Positions 14,001 to 25,354 of a DNA stretch of 64,000 bases are shown here, in pieces. The position numbers and the translations under genes were made by a program. The stretch's first letter is position 1. The number at the start of each line of letters is the position of its first letter. Under the pieces are notes generated by a model that saw nothing but the letters and a program-made list of their open reading frames with translations, did not search any database and had not been told where the DNA came from. Source of the DNA: Maratus speciosus (Eukaryota > Arthropoda > Arachnida > Araneae > Salticidae). The stretch is from the NCBI GenBank assembly GCA_963932465.1, contig OZ010791.1:320226283-320290282 (forward strand), read 5' to 3'.

Positions 14001-14663
14001 AAACAGTGATTTCTACCTTCAAGCATTTGATTGCGATCTTGAGAACTACTGAAATATATTTGGAAAAGGAAAATATCCGGAGGACATATAATCTAAACCC
14101 CTTGCACCCGTGTTTGCATTCGCAAAATAGAACGTCATTGTAAAACTAACACAAGGGAAATATCTCTGGAGAATTTTAGCACTCTCATAGCCACATACTA
14201 CGAAAGGTGACATTTTAATTAATATTTTACAGAAACTTCATCGAAGCTTGTACATTGTGCCCTGAGCTATGAAAGGAAAACTTCTTGAATGTAACAACTG
14301 TTAATTTGTAATGCTTGTTTATGATGTACTGTTTTGAATTGGAACAAAAGATTTCAATTTCCAGTTTCAGATTTCGCCTATCACTGTTCTCTAAATAAAT
14401 AAACGGATATTTATACAAGATTCTTTCGAAAATATAATTTATTTTATTTTATTCAATCAAAGTGCTTTTTAATAAAATCAAGTTTTGAGATAAGAATATA
14501 TAAACTATCACTGCATTTATATGCATTTATGCGAAAAAAAAAATACATTTTCTTATATACGAAAGGAATTTTTCAGTGATATATCGGAATAATCAAAAAC
14601 AATTTAAAATAAACGCATGCTACTTGACAGTACGATAAAGGAAATAAACAATTAAATTTAAAA
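11011..14663. other. AT-rich non-coding stretch with simple repeats
   Basis: No gene recognised. An A-run followed by (AAT)n lies at about 12056-12087, and a T-run plus a run of about 16 G lies at 12722-12746. A moderately GC-richer patch near 12105-12300 gives no consistent coding frame. Confidence 0.55.
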
Positions 14664-15388
14664 AATCAAAAACCCGACTGCGCGAACTAATTAATTATTT
14701 CTCATCAATGTGAAACTATTTTTTTTTCAATTCCTAGTATTAGCTCACATTCTCACTATATAGTATATCTTGTTCAAATCTTTTTCTTGATCAAGGCATT
14801 TTAAGCGCCACTCAAAAGGAAAGAAGAATGGGAGAAAAAATTCTCTTATTGACCTAACTAGGAATTGACATAAAATATTTTTTTTTTTATATTACTTGTT
14901 TATATTACTTACCTATTTTTTTATTTACTTGTATTGATGACTTTTAAGTTGTGTTTAACTGTTAGTTCTTATCTATAAACACTGTTTTGATAAAATCTAT
15001 AGATGTCTATGATGGTTAGAGTTGCAGTAAAGCTAGAGATCCACAATACATACACAACTTCCAGGTTGTATAATATTTTAACGGAGCTTCTGACTGTAAA
15101 ATAGTCAATGAAACATCGTCTTCATTTTGAAAGACCTATCCAATAACATGCCACTCAAAAGGGTGCGTATTTTTTTTTCGTCTGTATCGCCATTTTGTAT
15201 TTTACGGCCGCCATTTTGAATTTATAAAAATAAAACCTAGCCTATAACCATCGGTCCGTTAAGTCGAATCGATAGAGACCTCATTCATTAAAATCCATCC
15301 AGCCGTTGGGATGTTTCAAGGGTATAAAGAAATCCACATACACAGATACGAGTGAAACACATAACCCTTCTTTTCAGTCGGGTAAAAA
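14664..15388. repeat. ~725-bp dispersed repeat, copy 1
   Basis: Matches 43831-44706 along its whole length, apart from an extra block in the other copy. Shared words include gatcaaggcattttaag, aacggagcttctgactgtaa, cctcattcattaaaatcc and the end acacataacccttcttttca followed by gcgggtaaaa-like bases. That end resembles 3' tails of non-LTR retrotransposons, but no coding sequence is present to confirm it. Confidence 0.7.
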
Positions 15389-16739
15389 AATGCTTCTATT
15401 TGAGACAAAAAAGTAAAGGATCTTAATTAATATTTTCGATACATATTCATAGAATCATTGCGGCTTTTGTCTACGCTATTGAAATACCAAAAAGTTCTTG
15501 ATTATATCTACTGTTAATTTATAATTATTTATTAGAGTTTACTATTTCTAATTATAATTAAATGATTCCTTTTCGGTAGTTTTTAGAATTCTTTATGCAT
15601 TTATCATATTTCACAGATCTTTATGTGCATATGTTTTTATAGGTTTTTCGATATGACTGATAAAAAGAAAGTAATTAATACTCCGTGTGGTTCGTATTAA
15701 AAGTAAAAATTTTTTTTAAAGTATTATTTTTTTATGCAGATATTTTTAATTTCATCGGTCATGAGATTAATAGAACAGAATTCAATTTATATCTTTAAAC
15801 TATTTGATAGTAGCCCCATCAAATTAATGGGAGTCATACATTAATGAGATACAACTTTTACATTTGCGTTTTTAATTATTTATAAGTAAGAATTCTTTTT
15901 ACAAATCTGGCCTGTAAGTCTTATTTCACACAAATTATATTTTTCTGTTATGCAATGCAACAATTAGCATATCAGTTTCAATTGGATAACTGGTGTCATC
16001 TGATATATCTTATTACTCCTAATTACCTATTACATTTTAAAAAGTTCATTTTGTTTAAATGTATAGCACATGTGTAAATATGTAGAATTTATTGGTATAT
16101 CAATGCTTATGTTTGCGCCTTAATAAGATAAGAGCTTTAGATAAATATTGCACTTGGGTACTTTTCTGAGAAAAAATTACGATATTTTCCATATACAAAA
16201 TGACAGTTTTATTGATACTTCGGCGTATGTTTTAAAATTAACCTTTGTTATTTGGTCCAACAATTCATACCTTTTACGCGTTTCGTTCGAGCATATTATT
16301 ACAACCAGATTACTCTGACAATTTGATACATGAATGACTATAAAAGTATTTAGATAACAATACATCATATCCTTGAAATTTCTCGTAAGCCTTTCACGAG
16401 AAAATTTATTTTTCATAAAGTTTAAAATGTAAATATTTTTGGCATGATACATAAACAACGAGTAAGATGCCTCTTAGTTTGGAAATAAAAGTATCCAATT
16501 TATTTTGCCTGTAGTAATATATGGTTGACCCTAACAAAACAAATGGTACAAAGATTACAGTATAGAAAGTTATATTCTAGCAATAACCAGAAAAGATAGA
16601 AAAAGAATAACCTGAATATGAAATCAGAAGTAAGTTTTTGTCATCATCCAAAAAATTAAATGACTAAATTAAGAATTACCCTGACATGTTTCAAGGAGAC
16701 AATTTAATAGTTACGGAATAAATAAACTACAGTGTAAAC
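15389..16739. other. AT-rich non-coding stretch
   Basis: No gene, exon or repeat recognised. Short frames on the minus strand at 16177-16458 have no recognisable motif and no GC enrichment. Confidence 0.55.
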
Positions 16740-16749
16740 TAGAAATTAA

Positions 16750-16910
16750 AACGACCATGAAGACTACTACCCCAAGAGGGAGCAAGCAAATTAGAAAAAT
16801 GACTGGTATTAATTGGATGACCAAAGCACAAAGTAGTAAATAATGTCAAAATCTGTAGGGAACTTACATTCAGCAGTAGACTGAAAACAGTCGATGATGA
16901 TGATGGAATA
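16750..16910 (+). pseudogene. 3' scrap of a non-LTR retrotransposon ORF
   Basis: The translated remnant contains INWMTKAQ and then, after a stop, TYIQQ, followed by a run of GATGAT. This is the pattern seen at the C-terminus of many arthropod non-LTR retrotransposon reverse transcriptase proteins (a W-M-x-x-A-Q block, then YxQQW and an acidic end). Several stops interrupt it and nothing of the catalytic domains remains upstream, as expected for a 5'-truncated, decayed copy. Identification rests on these short motifs only. Confidence 0.5.
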
Positions 16911-16915
16911 AGCAC

Positions 16916-18916
16916 TATACAGTTAAAATTTTACATTTATCCTATGTATATACAAAGAAAAAGATTCATTCATGGACAAATTTTTAACTTAACCTTCATT
17001 TTTTCGTATAACTTATTTCCGTGATATTTAACGTAAAATTGTGAAAACTGAGAAAAAAAAATAACGATATTGAGAAATTTCTACGAGCACAATATAATAT
17101 TATGAATTGACTTTTTATCCCAATGGTCTCTTTTAATTCCATAAACAAACTACATTTTAATAATTTTTTAAAACTTAGTGTTGCAGAGAAACATGCAACA
17201 TTTTTTTATATAGCTATTTTGTTATTGAAAGCAAAGAAAAAGATTTATTTTTTATAATTTATAATTTATATATTCTTTGTATAAAACAGAAATTTTCGCA
17301 GCATAAAAGAAAGACAGAATTATTACTCTTACATATATTTTCTTATGAGTTTAATGGATGTAACAACGAAATGAAAAAAAAAAGTTTCCTAAATTTAAAT
17401 TAAGAATATTTTGTTTAATATTTTTCTCATTTGTAACACTTATTTCTTTGTTAACTGAATGTAACGCACAGCTAAATTTGTAAACACATCACATATATTC
17501 AGTTGCCTATATTTTATCATTTTAAATTTAAAATAGCCGCTATTTTTCTTGAAAATATTTTTTTAACATTGTTCAAGAATCATCGTTTTTGCTTATCTTA
17601 CAACAATATACTTTTTGACATTTGTACTACAAAAGTTCCAAACAAAAATACTGCATCTAAATCGTTTTCTATTACGCTTTTTTCCGGTTTTTTAATTAAT
17701 TTTTTTCTCTATTTCTGAAAAAAAAAATGTATGGTATGGTGAATAAAACTACTATGAATATGAGACAGTGCTTAAAATATTTCAGTTATTATGTGTTCAC
17801 ATTAAGTAAATTGTATTATTTGTTGAAATTTAATATTTAAGTTAAGAAATTAAGCTACCTAGACCAGAATTTTTTTAATATAAGTTTTCTTATAGAATAT
17901 TTAACATAAAAAATTAAAGAATGAGAAAAACAAAATAACGATACAGAGGAATATGTATTATATTTTGCTGCAATTTACTATTACCGTGGCATGTGTAACA
18001 TGTTTCAATATAATGAACTATATTTATTGTTTGTAACAAAGCGTATTTTCTTTTATAATGGGTCTGGTCTTTTTCTTGCAAATTAATCTGAACAGCTTTA
18101 AAGAATCCTCGTTTTTCACTTATTATCCAAAAGCTCATTTCTTAACTTTTCTACCATAAAACTGACAAGAAAAAATATTGATACAAAAAACTTTTTATGT
18201 TTTTTATTTCATTTCTGAAATAAAAAATAACAATAATTCATAATCAACTACCGATACTTTGAATTTTGTAACAAATGGTTTAAATTAATAACTTTACAGA
18301 TGGCGATCATATTGTACAATTTATGATTTTTACATATAAAGAATAAGTAAATATATATATATTATGTATACATATATTAAGAAACTTATTTCCCATTTCT
18401 TAGATGTAAAATTACTTATTGCCCACTTCATTTTGGAGAGATTAAAAAAACAAATATTAAGCTTCTATTTTAATAATTTTTATTTATGTAGCCTTTAAAA
18501 ATTACATATTAAATATATATAAATATATGTATGACATAATTCCAAAAACATGTAGATATCAAAAGTATATTTTATACAAAGGGGCTGTTTTTATTATGTT
18601 AAAATAATTTTTATTTTTCTATCAAACGTTTTTTAAAAGCTTCACTGAATCAATGTTTTTTTTTCTACTTATATTACCACATAATACTTCTTAAAATTTA
18701 TCCCAAAAATATACCAATAAACCCATTTTTGTTACGTTTTCTTAAGGTTTTTTAATTAAAAAATTCAAGAATTTCATAAGAAAGAGAAAGAAACTATGAT
18801 AGTGGGTACTAAGTAACGTGCCTTTCTAAGATTTCAGTTATTGTTTATTGATGGCAAGAACATTGTATGTTTTTGGGGTTTTTTTTACTATTTTTTTTAT
18901 AAAGCACAAAATTTTG

Positions 18917-18918
<2 letters not shown>
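16916..18918. other. AT-rich non-coding stretch
   Basis: No gene recognised. Several similar stretches (about 17520-17700, 18020-18150, 18600-18720, and again 21060-21210) share loosely related words such as atcctcgttttccacttat, tcttacaaca and attacgttttt, hinting at a very old tandem or dispersed repeat, too decayed to delimit. Confidence 0.45.
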
Positions 18919-18953
<35 letters not shown>

Positions 18954-19169
18954 TTAAGATGCTACTTGGAGCATAATTATATAAATTAAAAAGCAACATA
19001 AAAACCGCTAGAATAAGCAAACTTTCAGCAGACTAGTTTCGGTAGCGTTAAGCGAACCCTCCTCTGTGCCTACGAGATAAAAGTTGCATCGCACTGAGGA
19101 CGGTACACTTAACGCTACAAAAACTAGTCTGCTGAAAGTTTGCTTATTCTGGCGCTTTTAACGTTGCTA

Positions 19170-19203
<34 letters not shown>
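18919..19203. mobile_element. Foldback element between two TA microsatellites
   Basis: A (TA)n tract (18919-18949) is followed by a palindromic element with arms at about 18990-19052 and 19108-19171, then a second (TA)n tract (19174-19203). The arms share agaataagcaaactttcagc and agactagtt with few mismatches. Weaker pairing continues inward (cctctgtgc with gcactgagg), leaving a loop of about 20 bases. It reads as a foldback MITE that landed in, or brought with it, TA repeats. No coding capacity. Confidence 0.7.
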
Positions 19204-19204
<1 letters not shown>

Positions 19205-19390
19205 AAATGCACAAAAAATTTAACTTAATTTGCAGTTCTTGTAAATTAATTGGCTTTAATACTTAAAAATTTCAAACTTTTTTTGGTTTAAAGATTTTAT
19301 TGAATCCTTTACTTCCCTTTAAAATATACGTTATTCCATATTAAATAATTTAAATTAAATGCATAAAAAAACGTCTTAGACATACGGGTA

Positions 19391-19392
<2 letters not shown>

Positions 19393-19422
<30 letters not shown>
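19393..19422. repeat. Poly(T) tract
   Basis: Uninterrupted run of about 30 T. Similar long homopolymers in the window include A at 20814-20848, A at 52431-52464, and T at 58567-58590 and about 58820-58843. Such tracts may be retroposon tails or slippage products and are prone to length error in assembly. Confidence 0.9.
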
Positions 19423-19424
<2 letters not shown>

Positions 19425-19582
19425 CAAGGCAATTAGAATTTTTATCATGCTGAATCAATTTAAAGTATGTACTATTTTTATTTTCTTAAATCTTGCGTCT
19501 TTCACTAATCTTACTTCATAAAACGTCTGGAACACAAAGTTCGAAAGTAAAAGTTAAATACAACATACCATATATATATATA

Positions 19583-20616
19583 CTGTAGAACACCGCTAAA
19601 GCGAACTAATTGGGACCGGTGCCTGTTCGGATTATAAAAAATTCGGATTATCCGAAATTCCAATAAAAATAGAAAAGAAAAAACGCTAAAAGAAAGAAAG
19701 TGCTAAAAAACGCAAGTTATGAGTACTCAGTAGCACAATATACATCCTCTAATCCGGCATCCTAAGGTCCGGCATGCTGGACAATCCAGCACGACTTTCG
19801 GAAAAAGTAGTATTCCTTGTTTAAGCACTCCTGGTATTTATAATAATCCAACTTCAGAATGAGAAATTGCGTAACAACCCACTACAAGCGGTTCAAAATC
19901 TCGAATCTATAAATAGCTCAGTCACCATGTTGACGAGGAGGGAAAAATAAACATTTCTGTAGATAATTTGAGAAATCAAACTGTTGAAAGAAAAAAAATC
20001 ACCTGAATTCATAGCTGCCAACCTCAAACTAATCTTCCGTAATACTTGCGTTAATTTGACTCTGGTTTAATGCGTTTCAAACCAGAATTTTTTTTAAGAA
20101 ATGAAAATAAATATGTTCCACGTAGAAACCTGGAATTAAATAAATAAGCACTCATTAAATAAATTTTCTGGTTCGAAATGTGGTTAACCTGAGTTAAATT
20201 AATCCAGACATTACGGAAGATTAGTGGAAGGTTGGCAGCTATGTGAATTAATTACTTTTTGCATTTAAAAAAATAATTTTTAGTACTGGCAAACAAACTG
20301 ATATTCGAGATCTTTTGAAGATGGCTTCTACGAGTAGGCCTACAGTGCACGTTTTCATTTTGTATTCGTGTATATATGGTGTACTTTTACATTATTGAAT
20401 TTTTTTTTTATTCTATTCAAGCTGTTTAAAGAATTAAAAACATACTTTACTGCCATTTTTGGTTTAATTATAGCTTCTACACGTTTTTCCCGACAACCAT
20501 CTTTTAATCCGGAAAATTTCGTAAGTTAATCTTTTCAGTTAATCTGTTCAAGTATAATTTTCGAAAATAAAATCGGTTCGTATTAACCGGTATTTCGGTT
20601 TAACGGGGTTCTACTG
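19583..20616. mobile_element. Non-autonomous pogo/Tigger-like element
   Basis: The left end is ctgtagaacaccgctaaagc and the right end, read in complement, is cagtagaaccccgttaaacc, flanked by TA at 19581-19582 and 20617-20618. Termini of this type with repeated ggattatccg/aatccgg words inside are typical of pogo/Tigger elements. The interior (about 1 kb) has no transposase frame. A word resembling another pogo-type terminus (cctctaatccggcatcc) lies at about 19746. A foldback element occupies 20006-20249, and TA/GA microsatellite follows the right end to about 20658. Confidence 0.6.
20006..20249. mobile_element. Foldback MITE nested in the pogo-like element
   Basis: The two ends form arms of about 75 bases: catagctgccaacct begins the left arm and its complement closes the right arm, with ctaatcttccgtaat shared internally and (taa)ccagaa at the inner edge. 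The loop between the arms is about 80 bases. Its position inside 19583-20616 shows it arrived after that element or was part of its unusual interior. Confidence 0.65.
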
Positions 20617-20811
20617 TATATATATATATAGAGAGAGAGAGAGAAAGAGAGAGAGAGTATGTAATAATTGGCTTAAAATTGTTCCATTAATTTACATCAT
20701 AACGCGGATATTGTATGCATTATCATAATTCATTATTTATTATTACATATAAAAACATTTTTTTATGTAACATGTTTACACTTCTTTTTTTCCTTCATCT
20801 ATAATTATGAG

Positions 20812-20813
<2 letters not shown>

Positions 20814-20848
<35 letters not shown>
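20814..20848. repeat. Poly(A) tract
   Basis: About 35 consecutive A. No recognisable retroposon body precedes it. Confidence 0.9.
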
Positions 20849-20849
<1 letters not shown>

Positions 20850-21313
20850 GTACTCTCTCATTCTTTTTATTAATTTCATTTTGGTACAAAGATTTAAACT
20901 CAGAATTTTGTTTTTTGTACAATTTCTTTACATTCTGATTTACTTACATTTTAAAACGTATTATTATAACTAATATCATTAAAATTCAAGAAGCATAAGA
21001 AACATAAAATTTCAGTAACATGCTGATTATTTTTTTAAACAAAAGAGTTAATAATTTTATTATCTTAAATTTAAAGTATCTGCTATTTTTTCTTGCAAAC
21101 GTTTTTTAAACAGCTTTGAAGTATCCTCGTTTTCCACTTATCTTACAACATCATACTTCTTAACTTTTCTACCATAAAATGTTCAAGCAAAAATACTGCC
21201 GCTAAATCATTTTTTATTATGTTTTTGGACGTTTAACCTCAATCTCTGGCTTTAAGAAATATCGTTTTTCTCCGCAGTCATTCGTTTCTCCCTAACTCGT
21301 CGATATCAGACTT

Positions 21314-21449
21314 TGCGCATGCTCAGTGCAAGTTCGGCCATGACAGTCAAGACAAATTTAGAAACGATCTTCTCTATGTAAATTTTAAGGATCCTTTTGG
21401 ACCCTTGAGGGTCCTCAGGCGGATCCCATGTGACACGTGGAGCTTAAAA
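21314..21449 (+). promoter_or_regulatory. Candidate core promoter and 5' leader of the 21450 exon
   Basis: TGCGCATGC at 21314-21322 matches the core of the NRF-1 palindrome. It is followed immediately by TCAGT at 21323-21327, the arthropod initiator. AGACA, fitting the downstream-promoter consensus, starts 26 bases after the initiator A. No TATA box was seen. The leader holds a 14-codon upstream frame (21340-21381), a minimal ATGTGA start-stop (21428-21433) and a hairpin with stem GGACCC/GGGTCC (21399-21414). It is visibly less AT-rich than its surroundings. Inference from motif spacing only; no transcript evidence. Confidence 0.5.
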
Positions 21450-21516
21450 ATGTACGTAATATTCTTGTTGCAGCTCCTTACTGCTGTATTATCAAGTGAT
21501 GTCATATTCAGACCAG
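21450..21516 (+). CDS. First coding exon of a secreted or membrane protein (partial)
   Basis: An ATG at 21450 opens a 22-codon frame that begins MYVIFLLQLLTAVLSSDVI. This is a hydrophobic h-region followed by small residues, the look of a cleavable signal peptide with cleavage near the SS-D step. The frame runs straight into CCAG|GTGAGT, a strong 5' splice site at 21516/21517, leaving one base of a split codon (phase 1). Signal-peptide exons ending in phase 1 are common in genes for extracellular proteins built from phase 1-1 domain exons. No following exon was found downstream, so the first intron would be long, or the rest lies outside the window. The product cannot be named. A chance match of ATG, signal-like frame and donor is possible, but the adjoining promoter-like sequence makes a real exon more likely. 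Confidence 0.6.
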
Positions 21517-24075
21517 GTGAGTTCAGTATTCCTTAGGCTTAGTTCAATAACATGCTTTACAGAGAAATCAATATGTTCGACAAATGCATGCTAATAAGTA
21601 TAAGATGTCGTAAGAAAATTGTGTTTTGATTCTTACTATATTTTGGATCTTTATTCTTTTTTTTTAAAGTGCGATGGAAGAGTTGAATTTTTCATTAAAA
21701 TCTGAACTTTAGACGTGAATGCGAATCAACCAATTTAAATGTGGGGAAAAATACAGTTTATTTATATTTTTGTATGATAAAATTTATGTGGGAATGGAAT
21801 TATTATTGTACACATTTTTAAAATAAATATGTAACAGAATTAAAATGTGTTTCTTTCGCACAAAAATATTATGTATTTTAAACCCGCATTTTTGCACCAA
21901 AATGTAAAAATAATCTGAATGTTTTTGAGTTTATATATAGATATCTTCATCTTTGATCAGACATACAGTTGTATTTTAGGCAGCTAAATAATACAATTTT
22001 GTGACTTTAAAATATTGTACATTTTATATTTAAAAATATTAATACATTATGTTTTCAAATAAATATAATACTTTTTTCTCTTTAAAAACAAGCAGTTTTC
22101 ATCGAGAAAACGTTTATATTCTTTTATCATGAAACCCATAATTCACTTTCATTGAAAATGGATTAAATATGCATTTTCTGTAATGCTTAGCAAGGGATTG
22201 AATTTCCTAACGAATTGAAAAATATTTCTATAAAAATCATTTATAAGCATGATGGCCAGATTGCTGAAGGAAGGATGTTCATTTGCTACATAGATATATG
22301 TAAATGAAAATAAAAGAACTGTAGAGGAATACATTATAGTTTGTTTTTATATATATAAATAAACAAATTATGGAACCATAATATAATTGATTTATCAATA
22401 TTAAAAAGTTTTTTTTTTATTTAACGTAATGTAAAAATTTTAGAAGTAAGTTTAGTTGCATTTGATTTATTAATCTTCATTTAGACATTTGGTATAATTA
22501 AATCAATATAAAATACAATAAATAAACTATCATTTTCATTATACCTGATAAATACACACATATATATGTATCAATAATGTTGTTACTAATATTTATATAA
22601 TTTTAAACAAAACTTTTTGTGATTGTATAAAATAATTGTGTTTATATTGGAATTATCCGTAGCGGAATATATTTCACCATAAGAGCAGAAAATATTCAAT
22701 TTAAAAAGTTTGATTAAAAATTCATTTTCTTGAAGCTTTTCTTACGAAAAATTTCAGGTGATTATTTCAATTAAATTCAAAACATTCAGATAATTATTTT
22801 TTGTAAATTATAAATACTACAACTGTATATTCTATTTTTTTTCTAAGAACTGTATTTAAAACATCTGGAAGAATAATTAGCAGGAAATATGCTAATTATT
22901 TCCCCTCGTTGATTCTAGGAGGACCAAATACTTAATAAATGTGCAATGCATCAATTATAACTGTTTATATGTTAAAGCACTTTTAAACGTGAATATTATT
23001 TAAAGATTTTGATTTTGGTATCTCCTAAAAACATTTTAAACTATCAATTGTCATAATATTTGAAAAAAGAAAAAAAAATAATAAAATATTTAAAAATTAT
23101 ATATCTCATAAAGGACAATAAAAATAAACACAAAAATATATACATTAAATTATTATTTATTCATTTATAAAATACAAACTTCAGTTCATCACTTTTTCTA
23201 AAGTCTGATGCTATTTATTTATCTATTTCACGAAGATGGTGTTTTCAAAACATATTTTGCATTACTCATTTTTTAAGCCTGAACAAATGTTTAATATAAG
23301 ATTGCCTCGTCAGAAATATTTCATTTCAACATTTGTAAAATGATAACTTAGAATTTTCTTAATAACTAAGAACTAGCAACATATTTTTTCACTTTTAAAA
23401 TTTAAACTTTTACTTCAGATAATATTAGAATAACAATTTATATGTACTTTTCACTAACATTCCAGCAGGTTACATTTTAAGGCTGATGGTCATTAGGATC
23501 TAAAATTTATCTTAAAATGTTAAAAATATGGTCATGGACAGAATTCGTATTTTTCAAATTTCGCAACAGAAAAGTAATATTTATAAATTATTTTTCATAT
23601 ACTTATACCTTTACTCAGTTTGTTTGACCAAAAATGTCTTGTATATTTTTCAAATAATTTTACATTATTTTTGCATATGAATAAACTACCACTGTATTAA
23701 GCGCGAAATAAAATTCATATAATTGAAATACATTTAAATTTACTAAAAAACCTCTGTTTTGATTTAATATAACACATATAAACTACATTCAATTGCAAAG
23801 CAAGCAATCAGACAGTGTGTATTATTCATAAGCTATATTATATCAATCAAAATTTTTAAGAAAATTATTAAATGGAAACATAAGCATAACAAGGGAACGT
23901 AAAGCTGAAATGAAGAAAATTTTGCGTCAATCATATGAATTCTAAATAAGTCGGGGGTTTTTTTTTTTTTGTTTGTTTGTTTGTTTTTTAGTTTTTTTAC
24001 TCTTTCTATCTTATAATTATTATTTTTTAAAGATTTTTCAGTAAATAAACTGTGGGAAATAACATTTTAAACTTA

Positions 24076-24115
<40 letters not shown>

Positions 24116-25080
24116 CACGTGATACATGATAAGGTTTCATATAAGTAAAAAAAGTCTCCTGTATTTTGGACTATTAAGTACACATTTAGAACCTCAAGAC
24201 TTAACTCAAGATTTTCTTTTCTATTTTCATGTGATTTACATATTAATTTCAAGGATTTATCAGTAAACATACTATAGGATTTTTTTAACTAAATTTCAAA
24301 TGATATTTCTCACGGGTCATCATGGTGGGTTTCCATCTAGTTCCAAGTAAAACCCTTGTAATTTAGAGACTTGGGATTGACTGTTATTGATTATGTTAAA
24401 ATATTAGAATGCAAATGTAAAATTCACAGGCAGTCTGAAAATTTTTTATAAACTTTTGAAATGAAACAATTTTTAAATAAAACAGTCTGATTAAAAAAAA
24501 AAAAACAGCTGATGATTGTGGTGACGATCTGCACCACACACAAGGTCACGTGACAATAAGAATGGTTAGTGCACTTAGCAATACAATTATCCCGATCCGC
24601 GTTGTGAAAGATCAAAGGGGATAACGTTAATTAATAAATTAGGGGAGAAAAAAATTTGAATAATATAAAATTTTGTCAATAACACAAGGACGCCTTATTT
24701 AACGTTGAGAAATGTAAATTTAGAACAGGTAGGTTGCATAAAAAATCAAATTTAATCGTTGCTGAAATTATTAATTCTCACAGCACCGAATCAAAGATAA
24801 AAGGCTTCTGGCCAAAATAATAATCAAAATTTTAATGGAATTTTATTATTCCAATTATCATTAAAATATATAAAATAATTAGTTAAAATAGTTAATGAAA
24901 TAATAATTCTGACTTCAATTAAAATTTAGACTATAAAACAAATTTGGTAAGCTTAATTATACACACCATATATATATCAAATAATCAATAGCCGTAAAAT
25001 AAATGGAGATAAATATATATAAATTTTCTCACCAAAATAGACTTTGACCAGTACTGTATTCATCTAAGGCACAAAATTTA
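21517..25080. other. AT-rich non-coding stretch, possibly first intron
   Basis: Begins with the GTGAGT donor of the 21450 exon. No exon recognised. It contains a T-run with (GTTT)n at about 23955-23990, (TA)n at about 24081-24111, and a unique patch at 24505-24620 with a 10-base palindrome GTCACGTGAC (24545-24554). That palindrome could be an E-box and overlaps an AGGTCA half-site. Confidence 0.5.
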
Positions 25081-25142
25081 TATAGAGTTTATTGGATTCA
25101 TTGCGAAGCACAACTGAGTTCATCTATTTCACAAAATTCTTT

Positions 25143-25335
25143 TATAGAGTTCATCATATTCTATCAACACAATTTTCACTTGCATTGGGAGCTACTGGAT
25201 GACGCATAAAATTTTGTAGAGTTCGATCATCACAATTTTCAATTTCATTGGGAGCTACTCGATAACGCATAATGTTTTATAGAGTTCGATCATCACAATT
25301 TTCACTTTCATTGGGAACTGCTATATGACGCAAAG
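25143..25335. repeat. Short tandem array of ~65-bp units
   Basis: About three units built on tagagttc-atcatcacaattttcac-ttcattgggagctact-gat-acgca, with the first unit a little longer (tagagttcatcatattc). The array abuts the 350-bp satellite on its left. An older trace of the unit (tatagagtttattggattc, gagttcatctatttcac) extends back to about 25080. Confidence 0.7.
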
Positions 25336-25354
25336 TCCAGGTGTTGGCTTTCAG

